Shown in pieces: positions 10,904-23,650 of a DNA stretch of 64,000 bases. Both the position numbers and the translations under genes were made by a program. How positions within the stretch are numbered: the first letter of the stretch is position 1; each line of letters begins with the position of its first letter. Source of the stretch: Xanthostigma xanthostigma (lineage: Eukaryota > Arthropoda > Insecta > Raphidioptera > Raphidiidae); assembly GCA_963575645.1 (NCBI GenBank), contig OY754475.1, positions 19,010,509 to 19,074,508 of the forward strand. Direction: 5' to 3'. The notes under the pieces were generated by a model that made no database searches, was not told the origin of the DNA, and saw only the letters and a program-made list of their open reading frames with translations.

Positions 10904-12637
10904 TCACACTGGAGACGGTTTCTCACCAATATGAGCCTTCTGGTGTGATTTGAAATAACGTAAATCTTTAAAACTCTTTTTACAAACGTCACATTGGTAT
11001 AGTTTCGGAGCACTATGTAACCGTTGGTGGCTTCCCAAATCACGTTTTGTCTTAAAACACTTACTACAAACGTCACACTTATATGGTTTCTCACCAGTAT
11101 GTAAGCGTTCGTGTATTCTCAATATACCTGACTGGCTGAAACTCTTATGACAAACGTCACACTGATACGGCTTCTCACCAGTATGTATCCGCTGGTGAGA
11201 TTTAAAATTACTCAAGTCCTTGAAACTCTTATTACAAACGTCACACTGGTACGGCTTCTCACCAGTGTGAGATCTGTTGTGTTTCTTTAAATTACTCGAA
11301 CTGCTAAAACTCTCATTGCAAACGTCACACCGGTACGGCCTCTCACCAGTATGAGAACGCTGATGTTTTTTCAGATTACTAGAAATACTGAATGTTTTAT
11401 TACAGACGTCACATCGATATGGCTTTTCACCTGTATGTAGGCGCTGGTGATTTCCCATATCACTATTTGTCGTGAAACACTTATTACAAACGTCACACTG
11501 ATATGGTTTCTCACCAGTATGAACGCGTTCGTGTATTTTTAAAATACCTGATTGGCTGAAACTCTTATTGCAAACGTCACACCGATATGGTTTCTCACCA
11601 GTATGGCAACGCTGATGTACTTTCAATTTACTTGAACAGCTGAAATTTTTAGTACAAACGCCGCACTGAAACCCCTTCTCACCTGTATCTACGCACTGGT
11701 GTTCTCTCAGAATATCTGAATTGCTGAAACATTTTTCACACACGTCACACTGATATGACGCTACAATTTTATCATTGGCACTTTTGTTCTCCGATTTTAT
11801 AAACTTCTGAGTTGGCACGAAATCAGTTAATACTTCAGTATCAATGTCCAACCGTTCACTATCATTTATAATTGGTTCAGACTTTACGATCAGGTTAGGA
11901 TTAAAAGTCGAATCTTTGTCATCCCATTTGGTATGTGATCCTGTTTCTAATGGATCAACTTTCTTTTCTACAACATCCATTTCAAATTCTTCACAAGCGC
12001 TCTCGAAAAATTTAACTTCAGGCTTTATTTCTTCACAGTTGGTACTGTTATCCTCCTCAGCAAGTTTGGCAACGTTAGTTTCAATAAAATGATTCCCACT
12101 ACTATCTGGAAGCGATAGTGAACTTCCATGTATGTTTTGCTGGTCGTCATCTTGCAATTGTTTCAGATACAACTGCAGTGTTTGATCCGATTGAAGAGCT
12201 TGTCTTTGAAAACTCTGCGTTTTGACGAGTTGCATGTAACAAGACTCACATATAGCTGTAGGCAAGTTAATATGTTTCACTACCTACAAATAAATTGTTC
12301 TTTTAAAGTTTTATACGACTACTAGCTAGTATGTAGTTAACACTGTCAGTGAAGCTTTTGACCAAACAGCTCAGCGTGGAATGCTCTATACAACCGTGAT
12401 TCAATGTAAAAGATATCTTCTTATTTTGAATTTAATCACAAACAGAACACATATTTAATTACTTTAGAAGACTATCATATTACTTACGTTAACAGAAGTA
12501 CATTTTGTGACAGCATCTGCGATCTGACTTTCGAGTTCCGATGAAAACGAGAAAATATCAATTAGTGCCCCGTCGCCAGATAAACACAAACGGCACACTC
12601 CACTAATAATTTTTTTATGTAATGATATTTGTTCCAT
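10904..12637 (-). CDS. ZAD-C2H2 zinc-finger protein, gene 4 (10 fingers, truncated array)
   Basis: Exon 1 is 12488-12637 (MEQISLHKK); the intron is 204 nt; exon 2 is 12283-10904 and starts VVKHINLP, giving 509 residues. The linker has IKPE, VKSEP and IKSE. Finger 1 is degenerate: its last zinc ligand is Asp (HQCVD) instead of His. Nine regular fingers follow. The frame ends in GEKPSPV. One base out of phase, RLQCDIFNP continues and is then cut by the LINE-like insertion, on whose far side CFTEVL resumes. The present protein therefore lacks its ancestral last fingers. It is still a plausible gene with an intact ZAD and nine good fingers. Confidence 0.85.
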
Positions 12638-13449
12638 TTTGAGTTTATTTTGGTTCAACACCTTGGAAAAATGAAGACAGATTGGGGCTATTTCTGAGAA
12701 TGAATACGGTCTATGTTGTGTTCGTGAATCGTTTCATCAAGATGTGACAAATATCTCGAATACGACCCTGTATTATACATGTTTATTTCCCTTAGTTCAC
12801 GTTTATAAAATAGTCAGCACTTTTTTCAGCCTTTGGAACTCAAAGTGCACTGCAATACCAAGGATTTAATAGAGAATAATATCGACCTCAAATAAGTTCG
12901 GTACAAACAAATATTTGGTACTTTATACCCAAAATACCCAGGAAAATTCACAAAAAGAAACAATTTTATAAACTGATTTTTTTACTACTAATTTAAATAT
13001 TATTATAGCTGTTACATCAGGTTCGTCCTGATGGGGTATAGCAATACGTTTATCCTAAATTATATTTAATCCGTTTACGGATTTTTTTTTTTCAAAAAAC
13101 CGTTGAACATAATTTTTTTATTTTGTACGAGTAGTATTTTTTCTAATCTAAGTTTCACATTTCTAATTTAAATCATCCTTAGGAAAACTATATATTAATT
13201 ATTGTAACTAGTACCTAATAATAATTGCAGATAGGACCTCTTTTTCAAAAATGTATTTATTACGCCACAAAAATACAAAAAAAAAAAATTCCTTGCAAAA
13301 ATAGAAACTTGGGAAACCATGACTAATAAAAGTATGTACGAATAATAATGACACTAAGTAATAATACAAATTAATACATTATTTACATATATTTCTTATC
13401 GATATGTTTGTATCTAAGACAAATGACACGACAAAACATTTTAGTAAAA
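12638..13449. other. Intergenic, genes 4 and 5
   Basis: The right-hand flank of gene 4 resembles the class I 5' block to about 12760. From 13000 to 13300 the sequence parallels 16940-17200 (TAGCTGTTRCATCAGG, TTCGTCC, then AT-rich), a duplicated spacer. A minus-strand AATAAA lies at 13256-13261, about 190 nt past the gene 5 stop, and is a possible poly(A) signal. No gene was seen. Confidence 0.45.
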
Positions 13450-15557
13450 TTAAGCATTTGATGAGTGATGTTTAGACTTGTGTTGGTTTAAACTGACCAA
13501 CTGGGAATAACATTTATTGCAGCCATCGCACTGATATGGCTTCTCACCAGTATGTACACGTTGATGCTTTCTCAAATTATACAGTTTCCTGAATCTCGCC
13601 TCACAAACGTCACACTGATATGGTTTCTCACCGGTATGTATACGCTGGTGATTACTCAAACTACTTACATCACTGAAACAATGATTACAAATGTCACATC
13701 GAAACCGTTTCCCGCCAGCATGTACTTGCTGGTGCCCTTTTAAACCAGCCGCTAAGGTGAAACACATATTACAAATGTCACACTGATATGGCTTCTCACC
13801 AGTATGTAAAAGTTGGTGTGTTCCCAACACACCCTTTGTCGTGAAACACTTGCCGCAAACGTCACACTTATACGGCTTCTCACCAGTATGTGTGCGCTGG
13901 TGTCTTCTGAAAATACCTGACTGGCTAAAACTCTTATTACAAAAGTCACACCGATACGGCTTCTCACCCGTATGTATGAGTTGATGACTTTTCAAATGAG
14001 CTGATCTCATAAAACACTTATTACAAACGTCACACTGGTACGGCTTCTCACCAGTGTGTGTTTTCTTGTGTTTTGCCAAATTGCTTGAATTGCTGAAACT
14101 TCTATTACAAACGTCACACGGATTCGATCTCTCACCGGTATGTGATCGTTGATGTTTTTTCAAATTTCCCGCAATATTAAAACGCTTATTACAAACGTCA
14201 CACTGATATTGTTTGTCACCTGTATGTAATCGCTGGTGACTGTTCAAACGACTATTTGTCATGAAACACTTATTACAAACGTCACACTTGTATGGTTTTT
14301 TGTCAGTATGCACACGTTCGTGCATCTTCAAAACGCATGACTGGCTGAAACACTTATTACAAACGTCACACCGATATGGCTTCTCACCAGTGTGTACACG
14401 TTGATGAACTTTTAATTTACTTGAACAGCTGAAATTCTTAGTACAAACGTCGCACTGAAATCTCTTTTCACCAGTACATACAGACTGATGTTTTCTGAGA
14501 ATATCTAGATTTTTGAAACATCTTTCACATGCGTCACACTGATATGACGCTACAATTTTATCGGTGGTAATTACGTTCTCCGATTTTATGATCGTCTTAC
14601 TTGGGACGAAATCAGTTACTTCGGTATTAATGCCAAACTGATCAGTATCATTTATAATTGGTTCGGACTTTACAATCAGATTAGGATTAAAAAGAGAGTC
14701 TTTGCTAGTCGTATGAAGATCCTTCATCGCAGGTCCAGAGTCCAATGGATCAACCTTATTATCTACAATATCCATTTTGTATTCTTCATAACCGCTTTCG
14801 TAATATTTAAGTTCAGGCTTTATATCTTCACAGTTGGTATTATTATCTCCGCTGTCCTGTTCAGCAACATTAGTGTCAAGACATTTTCCACTAATATCTG
14901 GAAGTAATGTTTGCTGATCGTCATCTTGCAATTGTTTCAGATACAACTGCAGCGTTTTATCAGACTGAAGAGCCTGTCTTTGAAAAATCTGCGTTTTGAC
15001 GAGTTGTGTGTAACAGGATTCACATATAGTTCTAGGCAATTTAATATGTTTCTCTACCTAGAAAGAAATAATTCTTTAAACGTTTCATACAACTAGCTTA
15101 AAAAACTCTTAGTTATATATCAACATTTAATCGCGGTGTTGTCTGTGCTCATCATTTTTCCTAAAGTATATTTGTTAATACTGTCAGTTCGGGTAAAGCC
15201 TATGACCAAATAGGTCACCGTGGAAATATATTGTCTTAAAAAATGCTATGTGAGCTATACAACCGTAAGTAAATAAAAATGGACCATACAATTTAATAAA
15301 AAAAACATCCTCAAGTGCGAAAAGCTGACTTTATATATTATAATGTAATATATATCGTTTTTTTATAATCATAACTTTTCTAATATATAGATTATCGTAT
15401 TACTTACGTTAACAGAAGTGCATTCTGTGACAGCATCTGCGATCTGACTATCGAGTTCCGGTGAAAACGAGAACATATCAATTAATGCTCCGTCGCCAGA
15501 TAAACACAAACGACACACTCCACTAATAATTTTTTCATGTAATGATATGTTTTCCAT
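13450..15557 (-). CDS. ZAD-C2H2 zinc-finger protein, gene 5 (13 fingers)
   Basis: Exon 1 is 15408-15557 (MENISLHEK); the intron is 350 nt (GTAAGT..TTTCTAG); exon 2 is 15057-13450 and starts VEKHIKLPRTICESCY, giving 585 residues. The frame is open upstream to 15680 but unconserved there. The linker has IKPE, VKSEP and IIKSE. Finger 1 ends HQSVC, so it would be a C2HC type. Between fingers 5 and 6 the linker is TGERSNP, not TGEKPY, as in gene 6. The array ends in a CYSQL finger and HHSSNA, the complete terminal finger of this sub-family. Its class I 5' flank is cut after about 120 bp by the 15678-16688 element. Confidence 0.9.
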
Positions 15558-15677
15558 TTTGAATTGATTTTGATTCAACGCCTTGGATAAAAAACGTTCA
15601 TCCAAATGCACAGAATTGGCGTTTTTCCTGAGAGTGAAACTCCGGCTATGGTAAATGCGAAAGCCTATGTGGCCATA

Positions 15678-16688
15678 CACGCTACGAGAAATCGTTACGA
15701 TTAGACTGTACAGTTGGAACGGTACAGTTTATCGTACATGGCTTACAAGCTATATACGCTACGAGAAATCGTTACGATCAGACAGTGCCGACGCACACGT
15801 GTCAGCGATGGCTTCGACGGACGACGTTTTAGCAGTTGTTGGATTAATATTCGTCCTGAAGGAAAAAAAAATTGGTTGTCTGTAAAGTCGGTTTACGGAC
15901 GATAGTTTTACGTGATAACGTATTCCGTAATACATAACCTAAATTTATATAATAATTATAATAATTCGAATCTATGATATTGCATCTTTCGCTTCAAATT
16001 TAGGTTATTTTTTTTTATTTAATTTACTCACCATATAATATAATTGTTTTTTTTAACTTTCTTTCGTATTTATTTTAAGTCTCAAAGATTAGCTGTCATA
16101 ATATTTATAAAACAATTGTTTCACTGTTTATAATATAAAATTCCAAAACCTACTTACAATATTTAAGTATTTTCATACGTCAAAAAATTGATTTTTATAA
16201 TGATAAAATTTGTAAGAAAACGATTTTTTCGAGAGATGAGACCTAGCTTAAACGATTTTTTGCCCCCCAAAATCCCTTTTCAGTAAATTTCATCCAAATC
16301 GTTAGGGCCGTTTTCGAGAAAAACACGCACAGGGTCAGGCGGAACGTTACGCGTTAGGAACGTTACACTTTTTCGTGCATGCAGCAGGTGTTTTTTCAAT
16401 TTATAAGATTGGTGATTCATCAATTTATAAGACGTTATCACGTCAAAAAGTGAAGCGGAAAAATCGTAGCATCTGGTGCAAAGAATACTGAACGAGCGCA
16501 TACACGTAACGATCAGTCGGCACAGTTCATCCGATTCCGATTAATCAATTGAAATTTTCGTATTGTTCCGTTCGACTGCACAGTCTTAAAAAATCGGACG
16601 AAACTGTACAGATTTATAACATACATGTAGCGATTTATCGGTACCGTTTGAACTGTACAGTCTGATCGTAACGTTTTCTCGTAGCGTG
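15678..16688. mobile_element. Tc1/mariner-like TIR element, non-autonomous
   Basis: A 1,011-bp unit with near-perfect inverted ends of about 49 bp starting CACGCTACGAGAAATCGT and flanked by TA on both sides (15676-15677, 16689-16690), as expected for the Tc1/mariner/pogo group. The left end is partly repeated at about 15755-15785. It carries no transposase and holds nested repeats (15868-16445). The gene 5 upstream block resumes past the right end at about 16705, which gives the empty site by comparison with the other genes. Confidence 0.75.
15868..16445 (+). repeat. F1 repeat, copy 2, nested
   Basis: The left part (15868-15945, GGTTGTCTGTAAAGTCGG) and right part (16327-16445, CAGGGTCAGGCGGAACG to ACGTTATCACGTC) match copy 1. 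Between them lie AT-rich sequence and a 195-bp stretch (16125-16322) shared with 36880-37072 that ends TCGTTAGGGCCGTTTTCGAG. The whole is inside the Tc1/mariner-like element. Confidence 0.65.
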
Positions 16689-16689
16689 T

Positions 16690-17384
16690 ATTTCTGCCAC
16701 ATAAATCAGTCTTGAATCGTTACAAGAAATATGAAATATCTCGTATGCGACCTTGTATTATAGTTTTAATTTAGTTTTATCAATAGTTCGTGTTTTTCCG
16801 GTCTTTTAAACTACTCAAATGTTTGTTTGAAACAAATATTTGGTAATTTATATCCAAAATAGTTAGAAAAATATACAAAAATAATCGACATTGCAAATAG
16901 AAATATTTTTACTGTTTTACATAATTATTATAGCTGTTGCATCAGGCTTCGTCCAGATGGGGTTTAGTTACGAACATTTCGTTTGTCCTAAATTATATTT
17001 AATATTCGTTCACGGATCAGAATTTTTTTCAATAAAATCGTTTATTTTGTACTAGCAGTATTTTTTCTAACGTTTCTAGCTTAAATCATCCTCAGGAAAA
17101 CTATATATATTAATTATTGTAAATAGTAATAATAACTGTAGATAAGCTAGATTTTTCAAAAATATATATTTTACGCCACAAATATAAGAAACAAAAACAA
17201 TTTCCTTGCCAAAATAGTAACTTGGGAAATTATTACAAGGGCAGAAAGTCAAAATAAAGTATGTACGAACATAATGACATTACGTAATAATACAAATTTA
17301 TACATTATTTATATTTATATTATATATTTTTTTATCGACTTTCTGTCTCACAGACAAATGACACAACAAAATATTAGAGTAAAA
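16690..17384. other. Intergenic, genes 5 and 6
   Basis: About 16705-16770 is the displaced rest of the gene 5 class I upstream block (AGTCTTGAATCGTTACAAG). The rest is AT-rich spacer paralogous to 12760-13400. I see no gene. The minus-strand region 17385-17400 is the gene 6 stop. Confidence 0.4.
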
Positions 17385-19523
17385 TTAATCATTTGATGAG
17401 TGTTGTTTAGACTTGTGGTGGTTTAAACCGGCCAACTGTGAATAACATTTATTGCAAACGTCGCACTGATATGGCTTCTCACCGGTATGTACACGATGGT
17501 GTGTTCTCAAATTATGTAGTTTCTTAAAACTCGTATTACAAACGTTACATTTATACGGCTTCTCACTAGTATGTACAAACTGATGATTACTTAAACTACT
17601 TGAGTCACTGAAACAATGATTACAAATGTTACATTGATACGGTTTCACGCCAGTATGTACTTGCTGATGACGTTTTAAACCAGCTGATAAGGTGAAAAAC
17701 TTATCACAAATGTCACACTTATATGGTTTCTCACCAGTATGTAAACGTCGGTGTCTTTCCAAATCACTCTTTGTCATGAAACACTTATTACAAACGTCAC
17801 ACTGATATGGCTTCTCACCAGTATGTATCCGCTGGTGTCTTCTGAAAATAGTCAAATCCTTGAAACACTTAAGACAATCGACACACTGGTGTGGCTTCTC
17901 ACCCGTATGTACGCGTTGGTGACTTCTCAAATGTGCTGATCTGATAAAACACTTATTACAAGCGTCACACCGGTAAGGCTTCTCACCAGTGTGCGTTTTT
18001 TTGTGTTTTGTCAAATTACTTGAACTGCTGAAACTCTTATTACAAACATCACATGGGCTTGACCTCTCACCGGTATGTGATCGCTGATGTTTTTTTAAGT
18101 TACTTGACATAGTGAAACGCTTATTACAAACGTCACACTGATATGGCTTTTCACCTGTATGCAAACGCTGGTGATCACCCAAATGACTATTTGTCATGAA
18201 ACACTTATTACAAACGTCACATTTGTATGGTTTCTCCCCAGTATGCAATCGTTTGTGAATCCTCAAAACACCTGACTGGCTGAAACTTTTATTGCAAACG
18301 TCACACCGATATGGCTTCACACCAGTATGACAACGCTGATGTACTTTCAATTTACTTGAACAGTTGAAATTCTTGGTACAAAGGTCACACTGAAACTTCT
18401 TCTTACCAGCATGTGCGCACTCATGTTTTCTTAGAATATCCAAATTATTGAAACATCTATCGCATACATCACACTGATATGAGGCTATAATTTCATCATT
18501 GGTCATTTCGGTTTCCGATTTTATAATCTGACTTGATCCGAAATCAGTTAATACTTTGGTATCTCTATCATTTAAAATTGGTTCTGACTTGACAATCAGG
18601 TTAGGATTAAAAACAGTATCTTTGCTATTTATATGAACCTCCCTAATCGGTTTTGATCCGGTGTCCAATGGATCAACTTTATTTTCTACAATATCTATTT
18701 CAAATTCTTCACAACCGCTCTCGAAATATTTAACTTCAGGTTTTATTTCCTCACAGTTGGTACTGTTATCTTCCTTGCTCAGTTTAGCAACGCTAGTTTC
18801 AATAAAATTATTCCCAGTTATATCTCGAAGTGTTATTGAATTTCCAAGTACTGTTTGCTTATCGTCATCTTGGAATTGTTTCAGATACAACTGCAGGGTT
18901 TTTTCAGATTGAAGAGCCTTTTGTTGAAATTTATGCGTTTGGATGAGTTGCATGTAACAAGGCTCACATATAGTTGTAGGCAATTTAATATGTTTCACTA
19001 CCTACAAAGAAATCATTCTTTTAACGTTTTATACAGCTACTAGCTTAAATAACTTTAGTAATATGTAATTGTGGTGTTGTCTGCTCTTCATGACTAAGCG
19101 TTTTTTCTCATTTCTAAAAGTGTGTACTTAACACTAACAATCAGTTCCACTGAAGCCGGTGACCAAACAGCTTAGCGTGGAAATGCTTTGTCCAAAGAAT
19201 GCTACATGACCTATACAACTGTGCCTAAATGAAAATGGATCTTAATTTTTTTGGCAAAAACCCAACAGACAAAAAAGCAGATTATGTATAAAGATATCAT
19301 CTTGTTCTTTTTTTTTTATCTTCACGAACAGACCACATTCTATATTACTTCAGATGATTATTTTATTACTTACGTTAAGGGAAGTACATTTTGTGACGGC
19401 ATCTGCGATCTGACTTTCGAGTTCTGATGAAAACGAGAACATATCAATCAATGTCGTTTCGCTAGATAAACACAAACGGCACACTCCACTAATAATTTTT
19501 TCATGTAATGATATTTTCTCCAT
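17385..19523 (-). CDS. ZAD-C2H2 zinc-finger protein, gene 6 (13 fingers)
   Basis: Exon 1 is 19374-19523 (MEKISLHEK, CRLCLSSETT); the intron is 372 nt; exon 2 is 19001-17385 and starts VVKHIKLP, giving 588 residues. The linker has IKPE, VKSEP and IIKSE. Thirteen fingers follow; the last (CYSQLAGLNHHKSKQH) has four residues between its histidines and the protein ends SSND. The linker after finger 5 is TGERSSP. Genes 7 and 8 share its linker almost word for word but carry fewer fingers, so gene 6 best represents the full-length state of this group. Exon 1 and upstream DNA are nearly identical to gene 7. Confidence 0.9.
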
Positions 19524-19842
19524 TTTCAATTCATTTTTAATCAACACATTACAGAGGAAACGTTCGTCCAAATACACAGAATTTGTGTTATTCTTGGAGT
19601 GTAACTCCGGCAACGGTCAATGCGAAAGACTAAATCGTAGTCTTGAATCGTTTATAAGAGGTGTCAAATATTTAGTATCTGATCTTGAATTGTCAACTGA
19701 AAAAACACTACGATACCAAGGATAAAAAAATGGTGCCAAACTTCTTAGGAGGTTATGAAACGTCGAGAAATTTTGGTCCGACCTCTAGGTCCCGCCAATA
19801 GTGTAAGTGCCTTATGGCAAATACACTAATTAGTACACAATA

Positions 19843-20276
19843 CAGTGGACTTCCGGTAATCCGACAAACATTTTGCAGGGCAGTGTCGAGCTATTGAATT
19901 TGTCGGATTATAGAGTACTGCCTAAGAATATCACATTTTTCTTTAATTGTTAGCGCTTTGTGCTTTCGCTTCTGAGCTTGTGACGACATTACTAGGTACG
20001 AATACGTAATACACAATGAATAAACAGTAAACAATGAACACACGCTAGACCGCACCGCTATCTTCTTCAAACTACAAATTCAAACTAAGCAATCAGAATC
20101 AAAACAATACCCTACGCGTCGAGCACAATTATTAGTGGTGGTGCGTACAAGTTATAACTTGTTCAATCATGCATTAGCGAAAATTGTCAAAAAAATATTC
20201 AATAATAAATAATAGACCATGTCGGATTACAGGGGGTGCCGGATTAGACAGGGGCCGGATTACCGGGTGTCCACTG
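19843..20276. mobile_element. pogo/Tc1-like MITE, copy 1
   Basis: 434 bp with inverted ends CAGTGGACTTCCGGTAATCC and its near-complement ending CCACTG, flanked by TA on each side. This is the layout of small pogo/Tigger-type elements. It contains GTCGGATTA motifs repeated near both ends and no coding region. An almost identical insertion sits at the same relative place upstream of gene 7 (22922-23355), so it was duplicated with the gene. Confidence 0.8.
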
Positions 20277-20370
20277 TAATACGAATGTATACATTTTTTA
20301 AAATTATATATACTACTTTTTTATTAATTTGTTTTTATCAGACAAATATCACGTCAAAACTTAGAGTAAA

Positions 20371-20545
20371 CCTAATCATTTGATGAGAGTTGATTAGATT
20401 TGTGACGATTTAAAACGGCCAACAGGGATTGACACATCGCAAACGTGACACAAATATGGCTTCTCACCAGTATGTAGGAAATGGTAATTACTTACTTGAT
20501 TGACTGAAGCAGCAATTACAAAATATGTCACATTTATATGAATTG
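20371..20545 (-). pseudogene. Relic terminal fingers beyond gene 7
   Basis: On the minus strand, GEKPYLCHVCD and SNQLSSND-like residues can be pieced together but frames shift and stops intervene. It matches the last two fingers of gene 6, whose stop region (ATCATTTGATGAG) is also present. It lies 300 bp past the gene 7 stop. Confidence 0.65.
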
Positions 20546-20844
20546 AGTTTTAATCATATATATTAATACGCTAAGGTTTTTTAATTATTGATTTTATTGG
20601 CCTTTGTTATTAAATAAGAAATAATACTTATGTAATCGCAGTTCATTCAGATATTACTGTATTTTTTAAGGTTTTGTCAGTCATTTTCACATGTTAAACA
20701 AAAGCATTGCAATTTTATTTGTATCAAAAATCAAAGTTGAAATAAACAAGTTGTTTATATATACATTATACATAGTGTAATACAGAAATATGAATACAAT
20801 CAGTAAAATATTCAAACAAAGGTCCACAAATTTACAAATCTTGA

Positions 20845-22586
20845 TCAACATGGTTTCTCGCCCGTATGTACTTGCTGGTGACGTCTCAAACTAGATGATA
20901 AGCTGAAACACTTATTACAAATGTCACACCGGTGCGGCTTCTTATCAGTATGTGAACGCTGGTGTCTTCTCAAATGACCGATATCCCCAAAACACTTATT
21001 ACAAACGTCACATTTATACGGTTTCTCCCCGGTATGTAAACGCCGATGTCTTCCCAAAGCACCGCTTGTCGTGAAACACTTAGTGCAAACGTCACACTGA
21101 TATGGCTTCTCACCGGTATGTATGCGCTGGTGTCTTCTGTAAGTAGTCAAATCCTTGAAACACTTAAGACAATCGATACACTGAAATGGCTTCTCACCCG
21201 TATGGACGCGTTGGTGACTTCTCAAATGAGCTGAACTGATAAAACGCTTATTACAAACGTCACACTGATATGGCTTTTCACCTGTATGCAAACGCTGGTG
21301 ATCACCCAAATGACTATTTGTCCTGAAACACTTATTACAAACGTCACATTTGTATGGTTTCTCCCCAGTATGCAATCGTTTGTGAACCCTCAAAACCCCT
21401 GACTGGCTGAAACTTTTATTGCAAACGTCACACCGATATGGCTTCACACCAGTATGGCAACGCTGATGTACTTTCAATTTACTTGAACAGTTGAAATTCT
21501 TGGTACAAAGGTCACACTGAAACTTCTTCTTACCAGCATGTGCGCATTCATGTTTTCTTAGAATATCCAAATTATTGAAACATCTATCGCATACATCGCA
21601 CTGATATGAGGTTATAATTTCATCATTGGTCATTTCGGTTTCCGATTTTATAATCTGACTTGACCCGAAATCAGTTAATACCTTGGTATCTCTATCATTT
21701 ATAATTGGTTCTGACTTGACAATCAGGTTAGGATTAAAAACAGTATCTTTGCTATTTATATCAACTTCCCTAATCGGTTTTGATCCAGTGTCCAATGGAT
21801 CAACTATATTTTCTACTATATCTATTTCAAATTCTTCACAACCGCTCTCGAAATATTTAACTTCAGGTTTTATTTCCTCACAGTTGGTACTGTTATCTTC
21901 CTTGCTCAGTTTAGCAACGTTAGTTTCCATAAAATTATTCCCAGTTATATCTGGAAGTAGTATTGAATTTCCAAGTACTGTTTGCTTATCGTCATTTTGG
22001 AATTGTTTCAGATATAATTGCAGCGTTTGATCAGATTGATGAGCTTTCCTTTGAAAACTTTGCGTTTTGACGAGTTGCATGTAACAAGACTCACATATAG
22101 TTGTAGGCAATTTAATGTGTTTCACTACCTACAAAGAAATCATTCTTTTGAAGTTTTATACAGCTACTAGCTTAAATAACCCTAGTAACATATAACACTA
22201 ACAATCAGTTTCATTGAAGCCAGTGACCAAACAGCTTAGCGTAGAAATGCATTGTCCAAAGAATGCTACATGACCTATGCAACTGTGCCTAAATGAAAAT
22301 GGATCTTAATTTTTTTGGCAAAAACCCAACAGACAAAAAAGCAGATTATGTATAAAGATATCATTTTGTTCTTTTTTTTTATCTTCACGAACAGACCACA
22401 TTCTATATTACTTCAGATGATTATCTTATTACTTACGTTAAGGGAAGTACATTTTGTGACAGCATCTGCGATCTGACTTTCGAGTTCCGATGAAAACGAG
22501 AACATATCAATTAGTGCCCCGTCGCCAGATAAACACAAACGGCACACTCCACTAATAATTTTTTCATGTAATGATATTTTCTCCAT
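20845..22586 (-). CDS. ZAD-C2H2 zinc-finger protein, gene 7 (9 fingers)
   Basis: Exon 1 is 22437-22586 (MEKISLHEK, CRLCLSGDG); the intron is 308 nt; exon 2 is 22128-20845 and starts VVKHIKLP, giving 477 residues. The linker is nearly the same as in genes 6 and 8. Fingers 1-4 follow gene 6, then the array jumps to a KRFISSAHLR finger and on to a CIDCLKCF finger as in genes 8 and 9. It ends HTGEKPC. The stop is followed by about 300 bp and then relics of the gene 6-type terminal fingers. A minus-strand AATAAA at 20714-20719, about 125 nt past the stop, is conserved in genes 8 and 9 and is a likely poly(A) signal. Confidence 0.9.
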
Positions 22587-22921
22587 TTTCAATTGATTTT
22601 AATCAACAACTTACAGAGGAAACGTTCGTCCAAATACACAGAATTGGTGTTATTCTTGGAGTGTAACTCCGGCAACGGTCAATGCGAAAGACTAAATCGT
22701 AGTCTTGAATCGTTTATAAGAGGTGTCAAATTTTTAGTATCTGATCTTGAATTGTCAACTGAAAAAACACTACGATACCAAGGATAAAAAAAAAATGGTG
22801 CCAAACTTCTTAGGAGGTTATGAAACGTCGAGAAATTTTGGTCCGACCTCTAGGTCCCGCCATCCGACCGACGCCAATAGTGTAAGTGCCTTATGGCAAA
22901 TACACTAATTAGTACACAATA

Positions 22922-23355
22922 CAGTGGACTCCCGGTAATCCGACAAACATTTTGCAGGGCAGTGTCGGGCTATTGAATTTGTCGGATTATAGAGTACTGC
23001 CTAAGAATATCACATTTTTCTTTAATTGTTAGCGTTTTGTGCTTTCGCTTCTGAGCTTGTGACGACATTACTAGGTACGAATACGTAATACACAATGAAT
23101 AAACAGTAAACAATGAACACACGCTAGACCGCACCGCTATCTTCTTCAAACTACAAATTCAAACTAAGCAATCAGAATGAAAACAATACCCTACGCGTCG
23201 AGCACAATTATTAGTGGTGGTGCGTACAAGTTATCACTTGTTCAATCATGCATTAGCGAAAATTGACAAAAAAATATTCAATAATAAATAATAGACCATG
23301 TCGGATTACAGGGGGTACCGGATTAGACAGGGGCCGGATTACCGGGGGTCCACTG
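22922..23355. mobile_element. pogo/Tc1-like MITE, copy 2
   Basis: Same length (434 bp), ends and TA flanks as 19843-20276, with a handful of base differences. The flanking sequence is also shared, apart from a short GCCATCCGACCGAC insertion near 22860, so this is one insertion later duplicated. Confidence 0.8.
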
Positions 23356-23447
23356 TAATACGAATGTATACATTTTTTATAATTATATATACTTTTTTAT
23401 CAACTTGTTTTTATCAGACAAATGACACGTCAAAACTTAGAGTAAAC

Positions 23448-23625
23448 CTAATCATTTGATGAGAGTTGATTAGATTTGTGACGATTTAAAACGGCCAACA
23501 GGGAATGACACATCGCAAACGTGACACAAATATGGCTTCTCACCAGTATGTAGGAAATGGTAATTACTTACTTGATTGACTGAAGCAGCAATTACAAATG
23601 TCACATTTATATGAATTGAGTTTTA
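23448..23625 (-). pseudogene. Relic terminal fingers beyond gene 8
   Basis: Counterpart of 20371-20545, with the same shifted and stopped finger remnants on the minus strand. It lies upstream in coordinate of the 23651-24185 insertion and about 820 bp past the gene 8 stop. Confidence 0.65.
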
Positions 23626-23650
23626 ATCATATATATTAATACGCTAAGGT

